NCBI RefSeq assembly: GCF_042680125.1
Contig: NZ_JBHTNY010000038.1
Direction: 5' to 3' (one strand)
DNA: 64,000 nt
Source of the DNA: Robinsoniella peoriensis
GTDB taxonomy: Bacteria > Bacillota > Clostridia > Lachnospirales > Lachnospiraceae
The position numbers were made by a program, and so were the translations under genes. Below are positions 1 to 7,793 of the stretch, piece by piece. Each line of letters starts with the position of its first letter. Position 1 is the stretch's first letter. The notes beneath the pieces were generated by a model that was not told the origin of the DNA, ran no database searches, and worked only from the letters and a program-made list of their open reading frames with translations.

Positions 1-88
1 CCATGTTGTCTGCTCCTTTGTTTCTTTTATTTTACATGACCTTAAAATATCTGTCCAATTTATTGTAGCCTATCCAACCCAGAGCATT

Positions 89-625
89 ATGAACATTGAG
101 AGTATCACCGATTACAGCCTTAAAACTCCACATGGTGAGCTTGTGTATTTTATCATTCACCCCACCAATATCTCGGTATTATCCGAGAGTAGTGTCAGCA
201 GCAGAATTTATGCTCTGATGACAGTGCTGAAAGGCATTGCAGAAATTGAGATGCTCTGCCTTAATTCCAAAGAAAACTTTGATGACAACAAGGCATTTTT
301 GCAGGAGCGTATGGAGGAAGAACCCAATCCCGTTATCCGAAAACTGCTCCAAAATGACAGCCAAAACCTTGACAGAATGCAGGTGCAGATGGCAACGGCA
401 AGAGAGTTTTTAATCATCATTCGTCTTAGAAATGAAAAAGATAGTGATGTATTCCCTTATCTCTCACGCATTGAAAAAAGCTTGAAAGACCAAGGCTTCA
501 CCACAAGACGAGCCGACAATGCTGACATAAAAAGAATCCTTGCGGTCTACTTTGAGCAGAATGTGACAAGCGATAGGTATGAGGATTTTGACGGAGAAAG
601 ATGGGTAGTGCTTGGTGAGAGGTAA
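89..625 (+). CDS. ICE conserved protein encoded ahead of VirB4, N-terminus possibly lost
   Basis: A 178-aa soluble protein of the family that sits directly upstream of the VirB4 ATPase in Tn1549-like elements. From memory of that family, the segment around residues 1-75 (ESITDYSLKTPHGELVYF, then PTNISVLS) and the EEPNP motif are typical. Its role in the transfer apparatus is not known to me. The ATG at 89 has no clear Shine-Dalgarno sequence, and the frame stays open to the left edge of the window. Relatives usually begin about 15-20 residues before this point with a basic, SLQEF-like N-terminus, which I do not see in the upstream codons. Either the start lies outside the window or the 5' end has been replaced by recombination. 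The family is fairly sure; the start is not. Confidence 0.7.
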   Translation: MNIESITDYSLKTPHGELVYFIIHPTNISVLSESSVSSRIYALMTVLKGIAEIEMLCLNSKENFDDNKAFLQERMEEEPNPVIRKLLQNDSQNLDRMQVQMATAREFLIIIRLRNEKDSDVFPYLSRIEKSLKDQGFTTRRADNADIKRILAVYFEQNVTSDRYEDFDGERWVVLGER

Positions 626-720
626 TTGTGTGGTTGAAAATATCCTTTCAAAGTTATATAATAGAAATAACAAATTTCTTTTTAGACTTATTAAAATATA
701 ATTGTGAAAGGAGAATATAT

Positions 721-957
721 ATGTCAAATTGGACAGCTACTCATCCTTACAAAGATAAGGATGTTCACGAATCCTGTGATTATTGTGGATGTGTATTTCG
801 TATGGAGAGTCAGTTACAGGACGGTCATAACGAATCAGAAGAATACTACTGCCCTGAATGCGGAAAAGAATTTAAAATCAGAGCATGCATTACTCCACGA
901 GTAACATTGATTTCAAAAAGAACTGACGGAAAGACGGATCGTTATAGCAACAATTAG
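721..957 (+). CDS. Small zinc-ribbon protein
   Basis: A 78-aa protein with two cysteine pairs, CDYCGC near residue 18 and CPECGK near residue 45, forming a probable zinc ribbon. It could bind nucleic acid or a protein partner, but no function can be given. The ATG at 721 is chosen because a GGAG lies 7 nt upstream; the longer reading from 628 would add an unlikely hydrophobic leader. It lies between two ICE transfer genes in the same direction and is followed by a strong terminator, so it may be a small insertion in the transfer operon. Confidence 0.7.
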   Translation: MSNWTATHPYKDKDVHESCDYCGCVFRMESQLQDGHNESEEYYCPECGKEFKIRACITPRVTLISKRTDGKTDRYSNN

Positions 958-990
958 AACACGCATTAATATGCCATCCCGCAATACCCT

Positions 991-1024
991 AAAGCAACTT
1001 CATTCGTGAGGTTGCTTTTTTCAT
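991..1024 (+). terminator. Rho-independent terminator with UUCG tetraloop
   Basis: AAAGCAAC at 991-998 pairs with GTTGCTTT. The inner TTCA/TGAG pairs (one T-G wobble) close a TTCG loop, and a T run follows. It ends the transcript of the zinc-ribbon gene just ahead of virB4. Confidence 0.85.
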
Positions 1025-1042
1025 TTTAAAACAGAGAAAGGA

Positions 1043-2875
1043 ATGATGAAACCAGTGAAAAAGCAGACAACAGAAACCACCACCGACACCAAAATCAAAA
1101 CCTATTTGGATATGATTGCCCCTGCTGTGGTGAAGTTTAACACCGACCATTACATCTGTGGAAACACCTTCCGCTGTGTTTATGCACTGCGAGAGTATCC
1201 CACAGCTACATCTGAACAGGCAATTCTTCGTCACCTTGGTGAGAAAGATGGCGTGACCCTGCGAATTTACACAAGGCAAGTAACACCGACAGAAGAAAAA
1301 AGAATCATCCACAATGCCACCAATAAAAACCGTATGAAAAGCAGCAACACCAACGATTTACAGCAGACGGTTACCGCCGAAAGCAACTTGCAGGACGTGG
1401 TGACATTGGTATCCACCATGCACCGCAACCGAGAACCTCTCCTCCACTGTGCAGTTTACATTGAGCTGACCGCCAATGACTATGACAGTCTAAAGCTGTT
1501 GCAGACCGATTTGCTGACCGAGCTTGTACGAAGTAAACTCAATGTAGATAGGCTCTTGCTCCGTCAGCAGCAAGGCTTTTTGTGTGTCGGTCCATCGGGG
1601 CGAAATGTGTTTGGAAACCAGTATGAGAGAGTGTTGCCCGCAAGCTCTGTTGCCAACCTGTATCCCTTCAACTATTCGGGCAAGACCGACAGCCACGGTT
1701 TTTATCTTGGGCGAGATAAGTTTGGCTCGAATATCCTTGTGGATTTCGATAAGCGAGAGGATGACAAAACCAACCCCTGTATCTTGATTTTGGGTAACTC
1801 CGGGCAAGGCAAAAGCTATCTCTTAAAACTGATTTTGTGCAATATCTTAGAAAGTGGTAAGAATGTAATCTGCCTTGATCCAGAGCATGAGTTCGCAGAG
1901 CTTGCCGAAAATTTGGGCGGTTGCTTCATTGACTTAATGAGTGGTCAATATATGATTAACCCTCTTGAACCTAAATCTTGGGATGACGGCAGTTCAGTGC
2001 ATGACAAGGATGCTCCAATGACCTTTAGGCAGGCAACAAAATTAAGTCAGCACATTTCTTTCCTAAAAGACTTCTTCCGTTGCTACAAGGACTTCACCGA
2101 CAAGCATATTGATGTCATTGAAATCATGCTCTCCAAGCTATATACCAAGTGGAGCATCAGCGATAACACCGATTTCACAAGCCTTGAACCAAAAGCTTAC
2201 CCAATCCTATCAGACCTTTACACGCTCATTGAGGACGAATATAAAGGCTACGATACAGCAAAGCATCAGCTGTATACCGCCGAGCTGTTGCAAGAAATCC
2301 TCTTAGGACTGCATTCTATGTGCAAGGGTGCAGAAAGTAAATTCTTTAACGGACACACCAATATCACCTCTGATCGCTTCATTGTCTTTGGTGTCAAAGG
2401 ACTTCTGCAAGCATCAAAGAACGTAAAGAATGCGCTGTTGTTTAACGTGCTGTCCTTTATGAGCGACAAGCTTCTCACTGAGGGAAACACCGCCGCAGCC
2501 ATTGACGAGCTGTATTTATTCCTCACCAACCTTACCGCAATTGAATATATCCGCAACTTTATGAAGCGAGTACGAAAAAAAGAGTCCTCCGTAATTCTAA
2601 GTAGTCAGAATTTGGAGGACTTTAATATTGAGGGAATTCGTGAGATGACAAAGCCGTTGTTCTCTATCCCCACACATCAATTCTTGTTCAATGCAGGAGC
2701 TGTTGATGCCAAGTTCTATATGGATACCTTACAGCTTGAAGAAAGTGAATACAAGCTCATTCGTTTCCCGCAGCGTGGTGTGTGCCTCTATAAATGCGGC
2801 AACGAGCGATATAATCTCGCTGTTCATGCGCCTGCATACAAGGAAAAATTATTCGGAAAGGCGGGTGGTCGATGA
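1043..2875 (+). CDS. virB4: VirB4/TraE-type conjugation ATPase
   Basis: A 610-aa ATPase that would energise assembly of, and transport through, the ICE type IV secretion channel at the inner face of the membrane. The N-terminal half has the VirB4 region seen in Gram-positive conjugative elements (FRCVYALREYPTA; LLLRQQQGFL). The Walker A motif GNSGQGKS is at residues 251-258 and the Walker B (AAIDELYLF) lies near 484-492. Length and motif order fit the Tn1549-like family; some relatives are longer. The start is one of two adjacent ATGs (1043 or 1046) just after an AAAGGA. The stop overlaps the next start in ATGATGA, which suggests translational coupling. Confidence 0.95.
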   Translation: MMKPVKKQTTETTTDTKIKTYLDMIAPAVVKFNTDHYICGNTFRCVYALREYPTATSEQAILRHLGEKDGVTLRIYTRQVTPTEEKRIIHNATNKNRMKSSNTNDLQQTVTAESNLQDVVTLVSTMHRNREPLLHCAVYIELTANDYDSLKLLQTDLLTELVRSKLNVDRLLLRQQQGFLCVGPSGRNVFGNQYERVLPASSVANLYPFNYSGKTDSHGFYLGRDKFGSNILVDFDKREDDKTNPCILILGNSGQGKSYLLKLILCNILESGKNVICLDPEHEFAELAENLGGCFIDLMSGQYMINPLEPKSWDDGSSVHDKDAPMTFRQATKLSQHISFLKDFFRCYKDFTDKHIDVIEIMLSKLYTKWSISDNTDFTSLEPKAYPILSDLYTLIEDEYKGYDTAKHQLYTAELLQEILLGLHSMCKGAESKFFNGHTNITSDRFIVFGVKGLLQASKNVKNALLFNVLSFMSDKLLTEGNTAAAIDELYLFLTNLTAIEYIRNFMKRVRKKESSVILSSQNLEDFNIEGIREMTKPLFSIPTHQFLFNAGAVDAKFYMDTLQLEESEYKLIRFPQRGVCLYKCGNERYNLAVHAPAYKEKLFGKAGGR

Positions 2876-3342
2876 TGAAGCTGAAAACTGAATATGAGCA
2901 GCTATTGGGGGTTATTCTTGAAGATTTGCGTGTGTGCCTACAGTACACGCCGAATCGTGAGAATGACCTATTGTGTTTTATGGAGCAGTATATCAAGGCA
3001 CCCAAAGAGCTTCGCCCGACCATTTTGCAAAATCTCCGAGCATGTATGGACGGCAAGGAATACCCCAACCCCTATGCTGTGTACCAGCATTATGGCGAAC
3101 AGGAAATCAACCTCTTAGAACAACTCTTGCGTGGCTATCTCCAAGATATGCAAAGCTGTTCTGACAAGGAGCTTGTGCTGACAAACCTCATTGCCGCCAT
3201 CAATGACCTGCAGGACAAATGCTGTGGTCAGCTCATTGATAATTGGCGTAAGGATCATCTAACACAGCTTCTTGCTTTAGCGGCGAAAGAACAATGCCTG
3301 TCTTCTGCAATTGCCGTGATTGACAGTGAAAACAGATGGTGA
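2872..3342 (+). CDS. Conserved ICE protein downstream of VirB4
   Basis: A 156-aa soluble, mostly helical protein with no signal peptide or membrane segment. It overlaps the virB4 stop through ATGATGA, so the two are probably translated together. Proteins of this size and position accompany VirB4 in related ICEs, but I know no biochemical function. Leucine-rich helices such as INLLEQLLRGYLQDM suggest a protein-interaction role; that is inference. The start could be 2872 or 2875. Confidence 0.75.
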   Translation: MMKLKTEYEQLLGVILEDLRVCLQYTPNRENDLLCFMEQYIKAPKELRPTILQNLRACMDGKEYPNPYAVYQHYGEQEINLLEQLLRGYLQDMQSCSDKELVLTNLIAAINDLQDKCCGQLIDNWRKDHLTQLLALAAKEQCLSSAIAVIDSENRW

Positions 3343-3356
3343 GGTGGTGATGAAAT

Positions 3357-4415
3357 TTGGATTTAAGAGAACAGAACTTCGGTATCGAAATTGAAATGAC
3401 AGGCATCACCCGCAGTCGAGCCGCCAAAGTAGTAGCTGAATATTTTGGTACTTGCTCTCACTATGACGGTGGTGGTTACGATGCCTATCATATTTTAGAC
3501 AGCCAAAGCCGCAAGTGGAAAATCATGAGCGATGCCAGTATTATGTGCCAAAGGAAAATCGATAACCGCAAGGTTGCTGCAGGCCGAGAATACAACGTTG
3601 AGCTTGTCAGTCCCATTTGTACCTATAACGATATTGAAACAGTTCAGGAAATTGTGCGAGCTTTGCGAGGTGCAGGAGCCTTTGCCAATGCAAGTGTGGG
3701 TATTCATATTCACATCAATGCTGCTCCATTTGAAGCCAAGCAGCTCCGCAATCTTGTCAATATCGTGGCAGCGAAAGAGGATATGATTTATAAGGCTTTA
3801 CAGGTGGAATCCCGCAGAGAACAGCGATACTGCCGAAAAATTGACACCAACTTTTTAGAACGGCTGAACCGTGAAAAACCAACTACCCGTGACCATCTCA
3901 AAAGTATTTGGTATAACGGAGAGGACGGCAGCTATCAGCATTATCACGATAGCCGATACCACTGTCTCAACTTGCATAGTGTATTTCAGAAAGGCACCAT
4001 AGAGTTTCGAGCCTTTAATTCGGGTGATTCGGGCAGTAAGGGTGCCATTCACGCAGGGAAAATCAAGGCATATATTCAGTTTTGCATGGCAATTACCGCA
4101 CAGGCATACAACCAAAAGTATGCCAGCCCGACCAAAACCGTGTCGGAAAATGAGAAGTATACCTTCCGTGTTTGGTTGCTACGTCTCGGTTTAATTGGCG
4201 ATGAATTTAAAACAGCACGAACCCATCTGCTAAATCACTTGGAGGGTAATATCGCATGGAAAGACCCTGCACAGTCTGTCGCTCAGAGAGAACGCCTTAG
4301 AAAAAAGCAGGAGGAAGAAATACAACAGACACAACAACCTGAAAATGAGATAGAACCACAGCAGGAGCAGTCAGAGGACGATGCTCCTGCTTTTTCTATG
4401 TCTATGAATATGTAG
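3357..4415 (+). CDS. Amidoligase-family enzyme (COOH-NH2 ligase)
   Basis: A 352-aa protein beginning with FGIEIEMTG, the hallmark first strand of the Amidoligase_2 family, a branch of the glutamine-synthetase fold. Further family features are a histidine-rich strand (VGIHIHINA, around residue 118-126) and TIEFRAFN near residue 215. Such enzymes form amide or isopeptide bonds using ATP. The C-terminal 50 residues are rich in Q and E and likely disordered. The start is a TTG at 3357 with GAGGTGG upstream; an ATG at 3350 is out of frame. The next gene is a gamma-glutamylcyclotransferase-like protein, a pairing known for amidoligases. The target of modification is unknown. Confidence 0.85.
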   Translation: MDLREQNFGIEIEMTGITRSRAAKVVAEYFGTCSHYDGGGYDAYHILDSQSRKWKIMSDASIMCQRKIDNRKVAAGREYNVELVSPICTYNDIETVQEIVRALRGAGAFANASVGIHIHINAAPFEAKQLRNLVNIVAAKEDMIYKALQVESRREQRYCRKIDTNFLERLNREKPTTRDHLKSIWYNGEDGSYQHYHDSRYHCLNLHSVFQKGTIEFRAFNSGDSGSKGAIHAGKIKAYIQFCMAITAQAYNQKYASPTKTVSENEKYTFRVWLLRLGLIGDEFKTARTHLLNHLEGNIAWKDPAQSVAQRERLRKKQEEEIQQTQQPENEIEPQQEQSEDDAPAFSMSMNM

Positions 4416-4427
4416 GAGGTACTTTTG

Positions 4428-4934
4428 GTGAATAAAGAAAAAATCTATATCGCCTATGGCAGCAACTTAAATCTACCGCAGATGGCACAGCGATGCCCCG
4501 CGGCAAAGGTGCTTGGCAAGTCGGAGCTTAAAGATTATGAGCTGTTGTTTCGTGGTTCAAAGACAGGCTCTTATGCCACCGTTGAACCTTGCGAGGGCAA
4601 AAATGTGCCTGTTCTTTTATGGACAGTCGGCAAAAAAGATGAGCTGGCACTGGACAGATACGAAGGCTACCCCACTTTTTATGAGAAAGAAAATATGACT
4701 GTAGATGTAGACGGTCAGTCGGTGGATGCCTTTGTGTATGTGATGACCGAGGGACATCGGCTGGGAATGCCCTCCCATCGGTATGTGGATACCATAGCCG
4801 AGGGGTATGAAACCGCTGGCTTTGACCCCTCCGTATTAGAAAATGCCATCTCGGAAACTGCACAGCGTATGGCGGAAGAACCGGAACAGGAGCAACAAAA
4901 CTTGTTTGGCTTTGGCGAAATGAAATGGTGGTGA
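4428..4934 (+). CDS. Gamma-glutamylcyclotransferase-like (GGCT fold) protein
   Basis: A 168-aa protein with the GGCT-fold signature YGSN near residues 10-13 and a downstream DRYEGYP segment whose glutamate fits the catalytic position of the family. These enzymes cleave gamma-glutamyl amides with release of 5-oxoproline, or remove gamma-glutamyl adducts. Directly after an amidoligase, the likely job is to trim or reverse the amide bond made by that enzyme; this is inference from gene pairing. GTG at 4428 is preferred over TTG at 4425 because AGGAGGT ends 7 nt before it. The C-terminal tail (EEPEQEQQ) is probably flexible. Confidence 0.85.
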   Translation: MNKEKIYIAYGSNLNLPQMAQRCPAAKVLGKSELKDYELLFRGSKTGSYATVEPCEGKNVPVLLWTVGKKDELALDRYEGYPTFYEKENMTVDVDGQSVDAFVYVMTEGHRLGMPSHRYVDTIAEGYETAGFDPSVLENAISETAQRMAEEPEQEQQNLFGFGEMKWW

Positions 4935-4938
4935 TCTT

Positions 4939-5172
4939 ATGGAAAAAGACTTTGAAAAATCATTAAATTCTCATCTGCAGAAAGCGATTGATGACTATGT
5001 ACAGGGAGAAAAAGACAATGTTTCTTACTTGGATTGCTTGTGGGGAGAGGTATATGGCTCAATCAATTCAGATTTGTGGAATGGCTGTCTTACGGCAGAA
5101 CAGGCAGATTATCTGAGGAAGAAATATCTGTATGCTGAAGAACAAGAGCCTGAGATGGATATGAAATTATAG
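4939..5172 (+). CDS. Small conserved ICE hypothetical protein
   Basis: A 77-aa acidic soluble protein, 4 bases after the GGCT gene and 16 before the peptidase gene, so part of the same transcript. It has a tryptophan-containing core (LDCLWGEVYGSINSDLW) and no membrane segment. I do not recognise a family with a known function. Confidence 0.65.
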   Translation: MEKDFEKSLNSHLQKAIDDYVQGEKDNVSYLDCLWGEVYGSINSDLWNGCLTAEQADYLRKKYLYAEEQEPEMDMKL

Positions 5173-5188
5173 GTGGAGGTGATTATTT

Positions 5189-6292
5189 TTGGCAGAACCA
5201 GTATCAACGACATTGCTTGTCGCAAAGGCGGCGGCCACTGCTCTGAGCGATGAACGGCTTCGCAAAGGCATTGCTTGGACAATCGGTCTTATCCTGTCCC
5301 CTGTGATTTTAATTGTTGTTTTAATCTGTGGACTGCTCTCAGGAACAGCAGATCACAATAACACAGCCGTTGGTTTGTGCTTCGAGGGCGGTGTGATCTC
5401 GGGTAATGTCCCCGAGAACTATCGGGGATACATTGAGGATATGCGTGGCAGCTTTACCCTCTTAGATGGCACGATTGCTCAAGTAAATAGTGAAATGGAA
5501 GATGGATATAGCCTCGACTCGGTAAGAGTTAAGGCTATTTTTTATGCTCTGTTTTTCGGCGCTGATAGTCCATCAAGGGTGGAGCATCGGCGGTTTGTAG
5601 ACTGCTTTGTCACCTATGAGGAACGCACCCGAACCGTCACCACCACCGATGCAGATGGCAATGAAACCACCGAGGAAGAAACCTATATCGTGGCAGTTCC
5701 CATCAAGGAACTGCCTGTGGTATATGCGAATATTTCAAAGACCATGGGCATTGCCGTTACCCATGAAAACCAAGTCAATGCTACGGAGATTTATTACCGA
5801 GTGCTTTATGGCAAGCCTGCACCCACCTATGGCTCAGAATTTGATGAGTGGTCAGACGGTCTTCCTCTGACGGACGCACCGTTTATTGGGGCGGACGGTT
5901 TCTGCTCACCTTTAGGTGAGAGTTGGCGCAGCATGGTCACCTCGGAGTTCGGCTACCGCAAAGACCCCTTCACAGGGCAGACAAAAGGTCATAGTGGACT
6001 GGATATGGGCGCACCCAAAGGCACATCGATTCGCTCCGCACTTGATGGAACGGTCTATGTGGTGCGCTATTCTACCACAGGCTATGGCTACCATGTGATG
6101 GTGGATCATGGCGGTGGATTTGTCACTTTATATGCCCACTGCTCTAAATTTTTGGTGCATGAGGGACAGCAGATTAAGGCAGGCGATACCATTGCAGAGG
6201 TGGGAACAACCGGCAGAAGTACAGGCAATCATCTGCATTTTGAAATTAGAATTAACGGTGAGAAGCAAAATCCACGAAGCTATTTGCCGTAA
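5189..6292 (+). CDS. Membrane-anchored M23 (LytM-type) peptidase of the transfer machinery
   Basis: A 367-aa protein with a short cytoplasmic N-terminus, one membrane helix (about residues 29-51) and an external C-terminal M23 domain. Zinc ligands are visible: H and D in HSGLDMG (about 268-272) and the HLH of HLHFEI (about 348-350). It should cut peptidoglycan cross-links so the conjugation channel can cross the wall. The middle part (70-230) has a region often found before lysin domains in ICE proteins. The start is a TTG at 5189 with GGAGGT 8 nt upstream. No separate NlpC/P60 domain is present. Confidence 0.9.
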   Translation: MAEPVSTTLLVAKAAATALSDERLRKGIAWTIGLILSPVILIVVLICGLLSGTADHNNTAVGLCFEGGVISGNVPENYRGYIEDMRGSFTLLDGTIAQVNSEMEDGYSLDSVRVKAIFYALFFGADSPSRVEHRRFVDCFVTYEERTRTVTTTDADGNETTEEETYIVAVPIKELPVVYANISKTMGIAVTHENQVNATEIYYRVLYGKPAPTYGSEFDEWSDGLPLTDAPFIGADGFCSPLGESWRSMVTSEFGYRKDPFTGQTKGHSGLDMGAPKGTSIRSALDGTVYVVRYSTTGYGYHVMVDHGGGFVTLYAHCSKFLVHEGQQIKAGDTIAEVGTTGRSTGNHLHFEIRINGEKQNPRSYLP

Positions 6293-6308
6293 GGAAAGGA
6301 AGAATTGT

Positions 6309-6692
6309 ATGAAAGAAAATATGATTAAAGTTGTAAAGGTTGAGATCGGTGAGCCTCCAGTGGTAAAAGAAATCGCCAATGACCTGAATGCTTTACAGGC
6401 AGAAGTCGATGGATTGATTGAATGTGTTTATCTTGATGACGGCTGCATTGCAGTGGTCAATGAGGAAGGTAAAATCAACGGTATGAAACCGAATCGCAGA
6501 ATGGGTGCGGATATTATCTGCGGTCCATTTTTTATTTGTGGCGATGACGGTGAAAATTTCGCCTCGCTTACCGATGAGCAAATCGAAAAATACTCGTTGC
6601 GATTTACGCCTACACAGCAGTTTACAGGTGAAGAACCGGAGCTTGAACCTCGTATGACGTTCATCGGCTTTGATTGTTTTGGAGGGAGATAA
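6309..6692 (+). CDS. DUF3846-family protein
   Basis: A 127-aa soluble protein with the DUF3846 pattern: an N-terminal strand, then LQAEVDGLIECVYL, a short GCIAVVNEEGK strand, NRRMGADIICGPFFICG, and a C-terminal tail. The family is common on Firmicutes mobile elements; its function is unknown. The start is ATG 6309, since the longer open frame from 6108 runs through the peptidase gene. A sequence-based guess beyond the family name is not justified. Confidence 0.8.
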   Translation: MKENMIKVVKVEIGEPPVVKEIANDLNALQAEVDGLIECVYLDDGCIAVVNEEGKINGMKPNRRMGADIICGPFFICGDDGENFASLTDEQIEKYSLRFTPTQQFTGEEPELEPRMTFIGFDCFGGR

Positions 6693-6693
6693 G

Positions 6694-6939
6694 ATGAAAA
6701 AAGAAAATATTTCAGTACAAATGGAATCTGAAAAACTCCGTGCCACAAGAAAGTATATGGAGAAAAAGGACGCGTCCTTGGAACAGGAACTTACCGATGC
6801 TCTGCAAAAACTCTATGAAAAATATGTGCCGGCACCCGTCCGTGAGTACATTGATGAAGCCGCTGAGGATAGCAAATCCAAGGTAAAGCCCAATAAACCG
6901 AGAGCAGCTGACCAGCCAAGCCGTGAAAGCACCATCTAA
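6694..6939 (+). CDS. Small ICE protein (helical, charged tail)
   Basis: An 81-aa protein with an amphipathic helical N-terminal half (EKLRATRKYMEKKDASLEQEL) and a lysine/proline-rich tail. Proteins like this, with YEKYVPAPVREYID, are frequent next to relaxase modules of Tn1549-like ICEs; I recall a DUF6103-like assignment but cannot confirm it. The ATG at 6694 follows GGAGGGAG by a good distance. It is the last gene before the candidate origin of transfer. Confidence 0.65.
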   Translation: MKKENISVQMESEKLRATRKYMEKKDASLEQELTDALQKLYEKYVPAPVREYIDEAAEDSKSKVKPNKPRAADQPSRESTI

Positions 6940-7151
6940 CAAAACCGCACACTCCCTCGTGTTGCCCCCTGTTTGCCCCTGTGTGAGCTTTTACCGCCAC
7001 AGGTAGGATAGTAACACCCATTGGCAGATTTGAGGGCAATTTGAGGGAGCTTTGCCAAACACCAAAAAGATGATGAAACACAAGAAGAAAAGAGCGGCTT
7101 CATACCACGAATGAGGGGTGAACCCACCGTTCGATTTCTGTGCAGGATAAA

Positions 7152-7177
7152 GCAAGGTGCTGTAAACAGCCCCTTGC
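7152..7177. repeat. Inverted repeat in candidate oriT (copy 1)
   Basis: GCAAGG then GCTGT pairs with ACAGC then CCTTGC, with one mismatch (T/C) between the two stem parts and a 2-base centre. This is an 11-bp hairpin that could be a relaxase or accessory-protein binding site. Confidence 0.6.
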
Positions 7178-7183
7178 GGTCAC

Positions 7184-7206
7184 GGCGGACGGCAATGCCG
7201 ACCGCC
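7184..7206. repeat. Inverted repeat in candidate oriT (copy 2)
   Basis: GGCGG-A-CGGC pairs with GCCG-A-CCGCC around an AAT loop, followed by a pyrimidine stretch. Together with the neighbouring hairpin it makes a double stem-loop 160-220 bp ahead of the relaxosome gene. Confidence 0.55.
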
Positions 7207-7373
7207 TTTCTCTTAGAGAGAAAGCCACATTTTAAGAAATGCATAGTCCTTGCAGAAAGGTGCTGTAAATAGCCATTTTGGTGGTGCGAGGTGCTGTAGG
7301 GTGACAAAACCACCGCTATTCCCACATTTGCAAGGTGCTATCTAAGGTGATATGAAACAAAACGGAGGTATGT

Positions 7374-7793
7374 ATGAAGCAAAACAAAGAAAACAAGGAG
7401 CGTGTGACTGCATGGCTCTACCCCGAAATGATTGATAACATGAACGGTCTGATGGCAGCCAATGGCATGAAGAACCATACGGAGTTCGTTGAAAAAGCGG
7501 TGGATTTTTACATCGGCTATCTTGGCAGTCAAAGCTCCACAACCTATCTGTCCAAAATTTTGTTGGAGTCCATCAGCGGCACGCTAAAGGAAACAGAAAA
7601 TCGGCAGTCGGCAAATCTCTTTCGCCTATCGGTAGAGATGAGTATGATGATGAACATTCTCGCTGTGGGTCTTGAAATCAGCGATGAGGATTTGCGTACA
7701 CTCCGTGGCAGATGTGTGCAGGAGGTCAAACGCAACAAGGGCAGAATCAATATGGAGGATGCTGTTAAATATCAGCAGGGGTTAATTGACTGA
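7374..7793 (+). CDS. Relaxosome accessory protein (ribbon-helix-helix type)
   Basis: A 139-aa protein whose first 50 residues have a ribbon-helix-helix look: a strand (ERVTAWLYPEM), a helix, then NHTEFVEKAVDFYIGYL. Such MobC-like proteins bind oriT and help the relaxase load and nick. ATG 7374 has GGAGGT upstream. The stop (TGA at 7791-7793) overlaps the relaxase ATG by one base, so the pair is translationally coupled. The C-terminal half is helical and of unknown role. Confidence 0.8.
   Translation: MKQNKENKERVTAWLYPEMIDNMNGLMAANGMKNHTEFVEKAVDFYIGYLGSQSSTTYLSKILLESISGTLKETENRQSANLFRLSVEMSMMMNILAVGLEISDEDLRTLRGRCVQEVKRNKGRINMEDAVKYQQGLID

Larger units (their letters stand above)
6940..7373. 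other. Candidate oriT and relaxosome loading region
   Basis: About 430 bp with no convincing gene, directly upstream of the ribbon-helix-helix and relaxase genes. It holds several hairpins, GGTGCTGTA-type repeats (7158, 7260, 7291 and, degenerate, 7333), near-repeats TTTGAGGGCAA/TTTGAGGGAG around 7030, and spaced CCCCTGT motifs. Position and structure fit an origin of transfer. The nick site cannot be placed from sequence alone. The minus-strand open frames here look like chance reading of structured DNA. Confidence 0.5.

Noticed and set aside
7030..7062. Start of a CRISPR-like array from the TTTGAGGG repeats
   Set aside because: Only two imperfect short copies, no spacer pattern and no cas genes.
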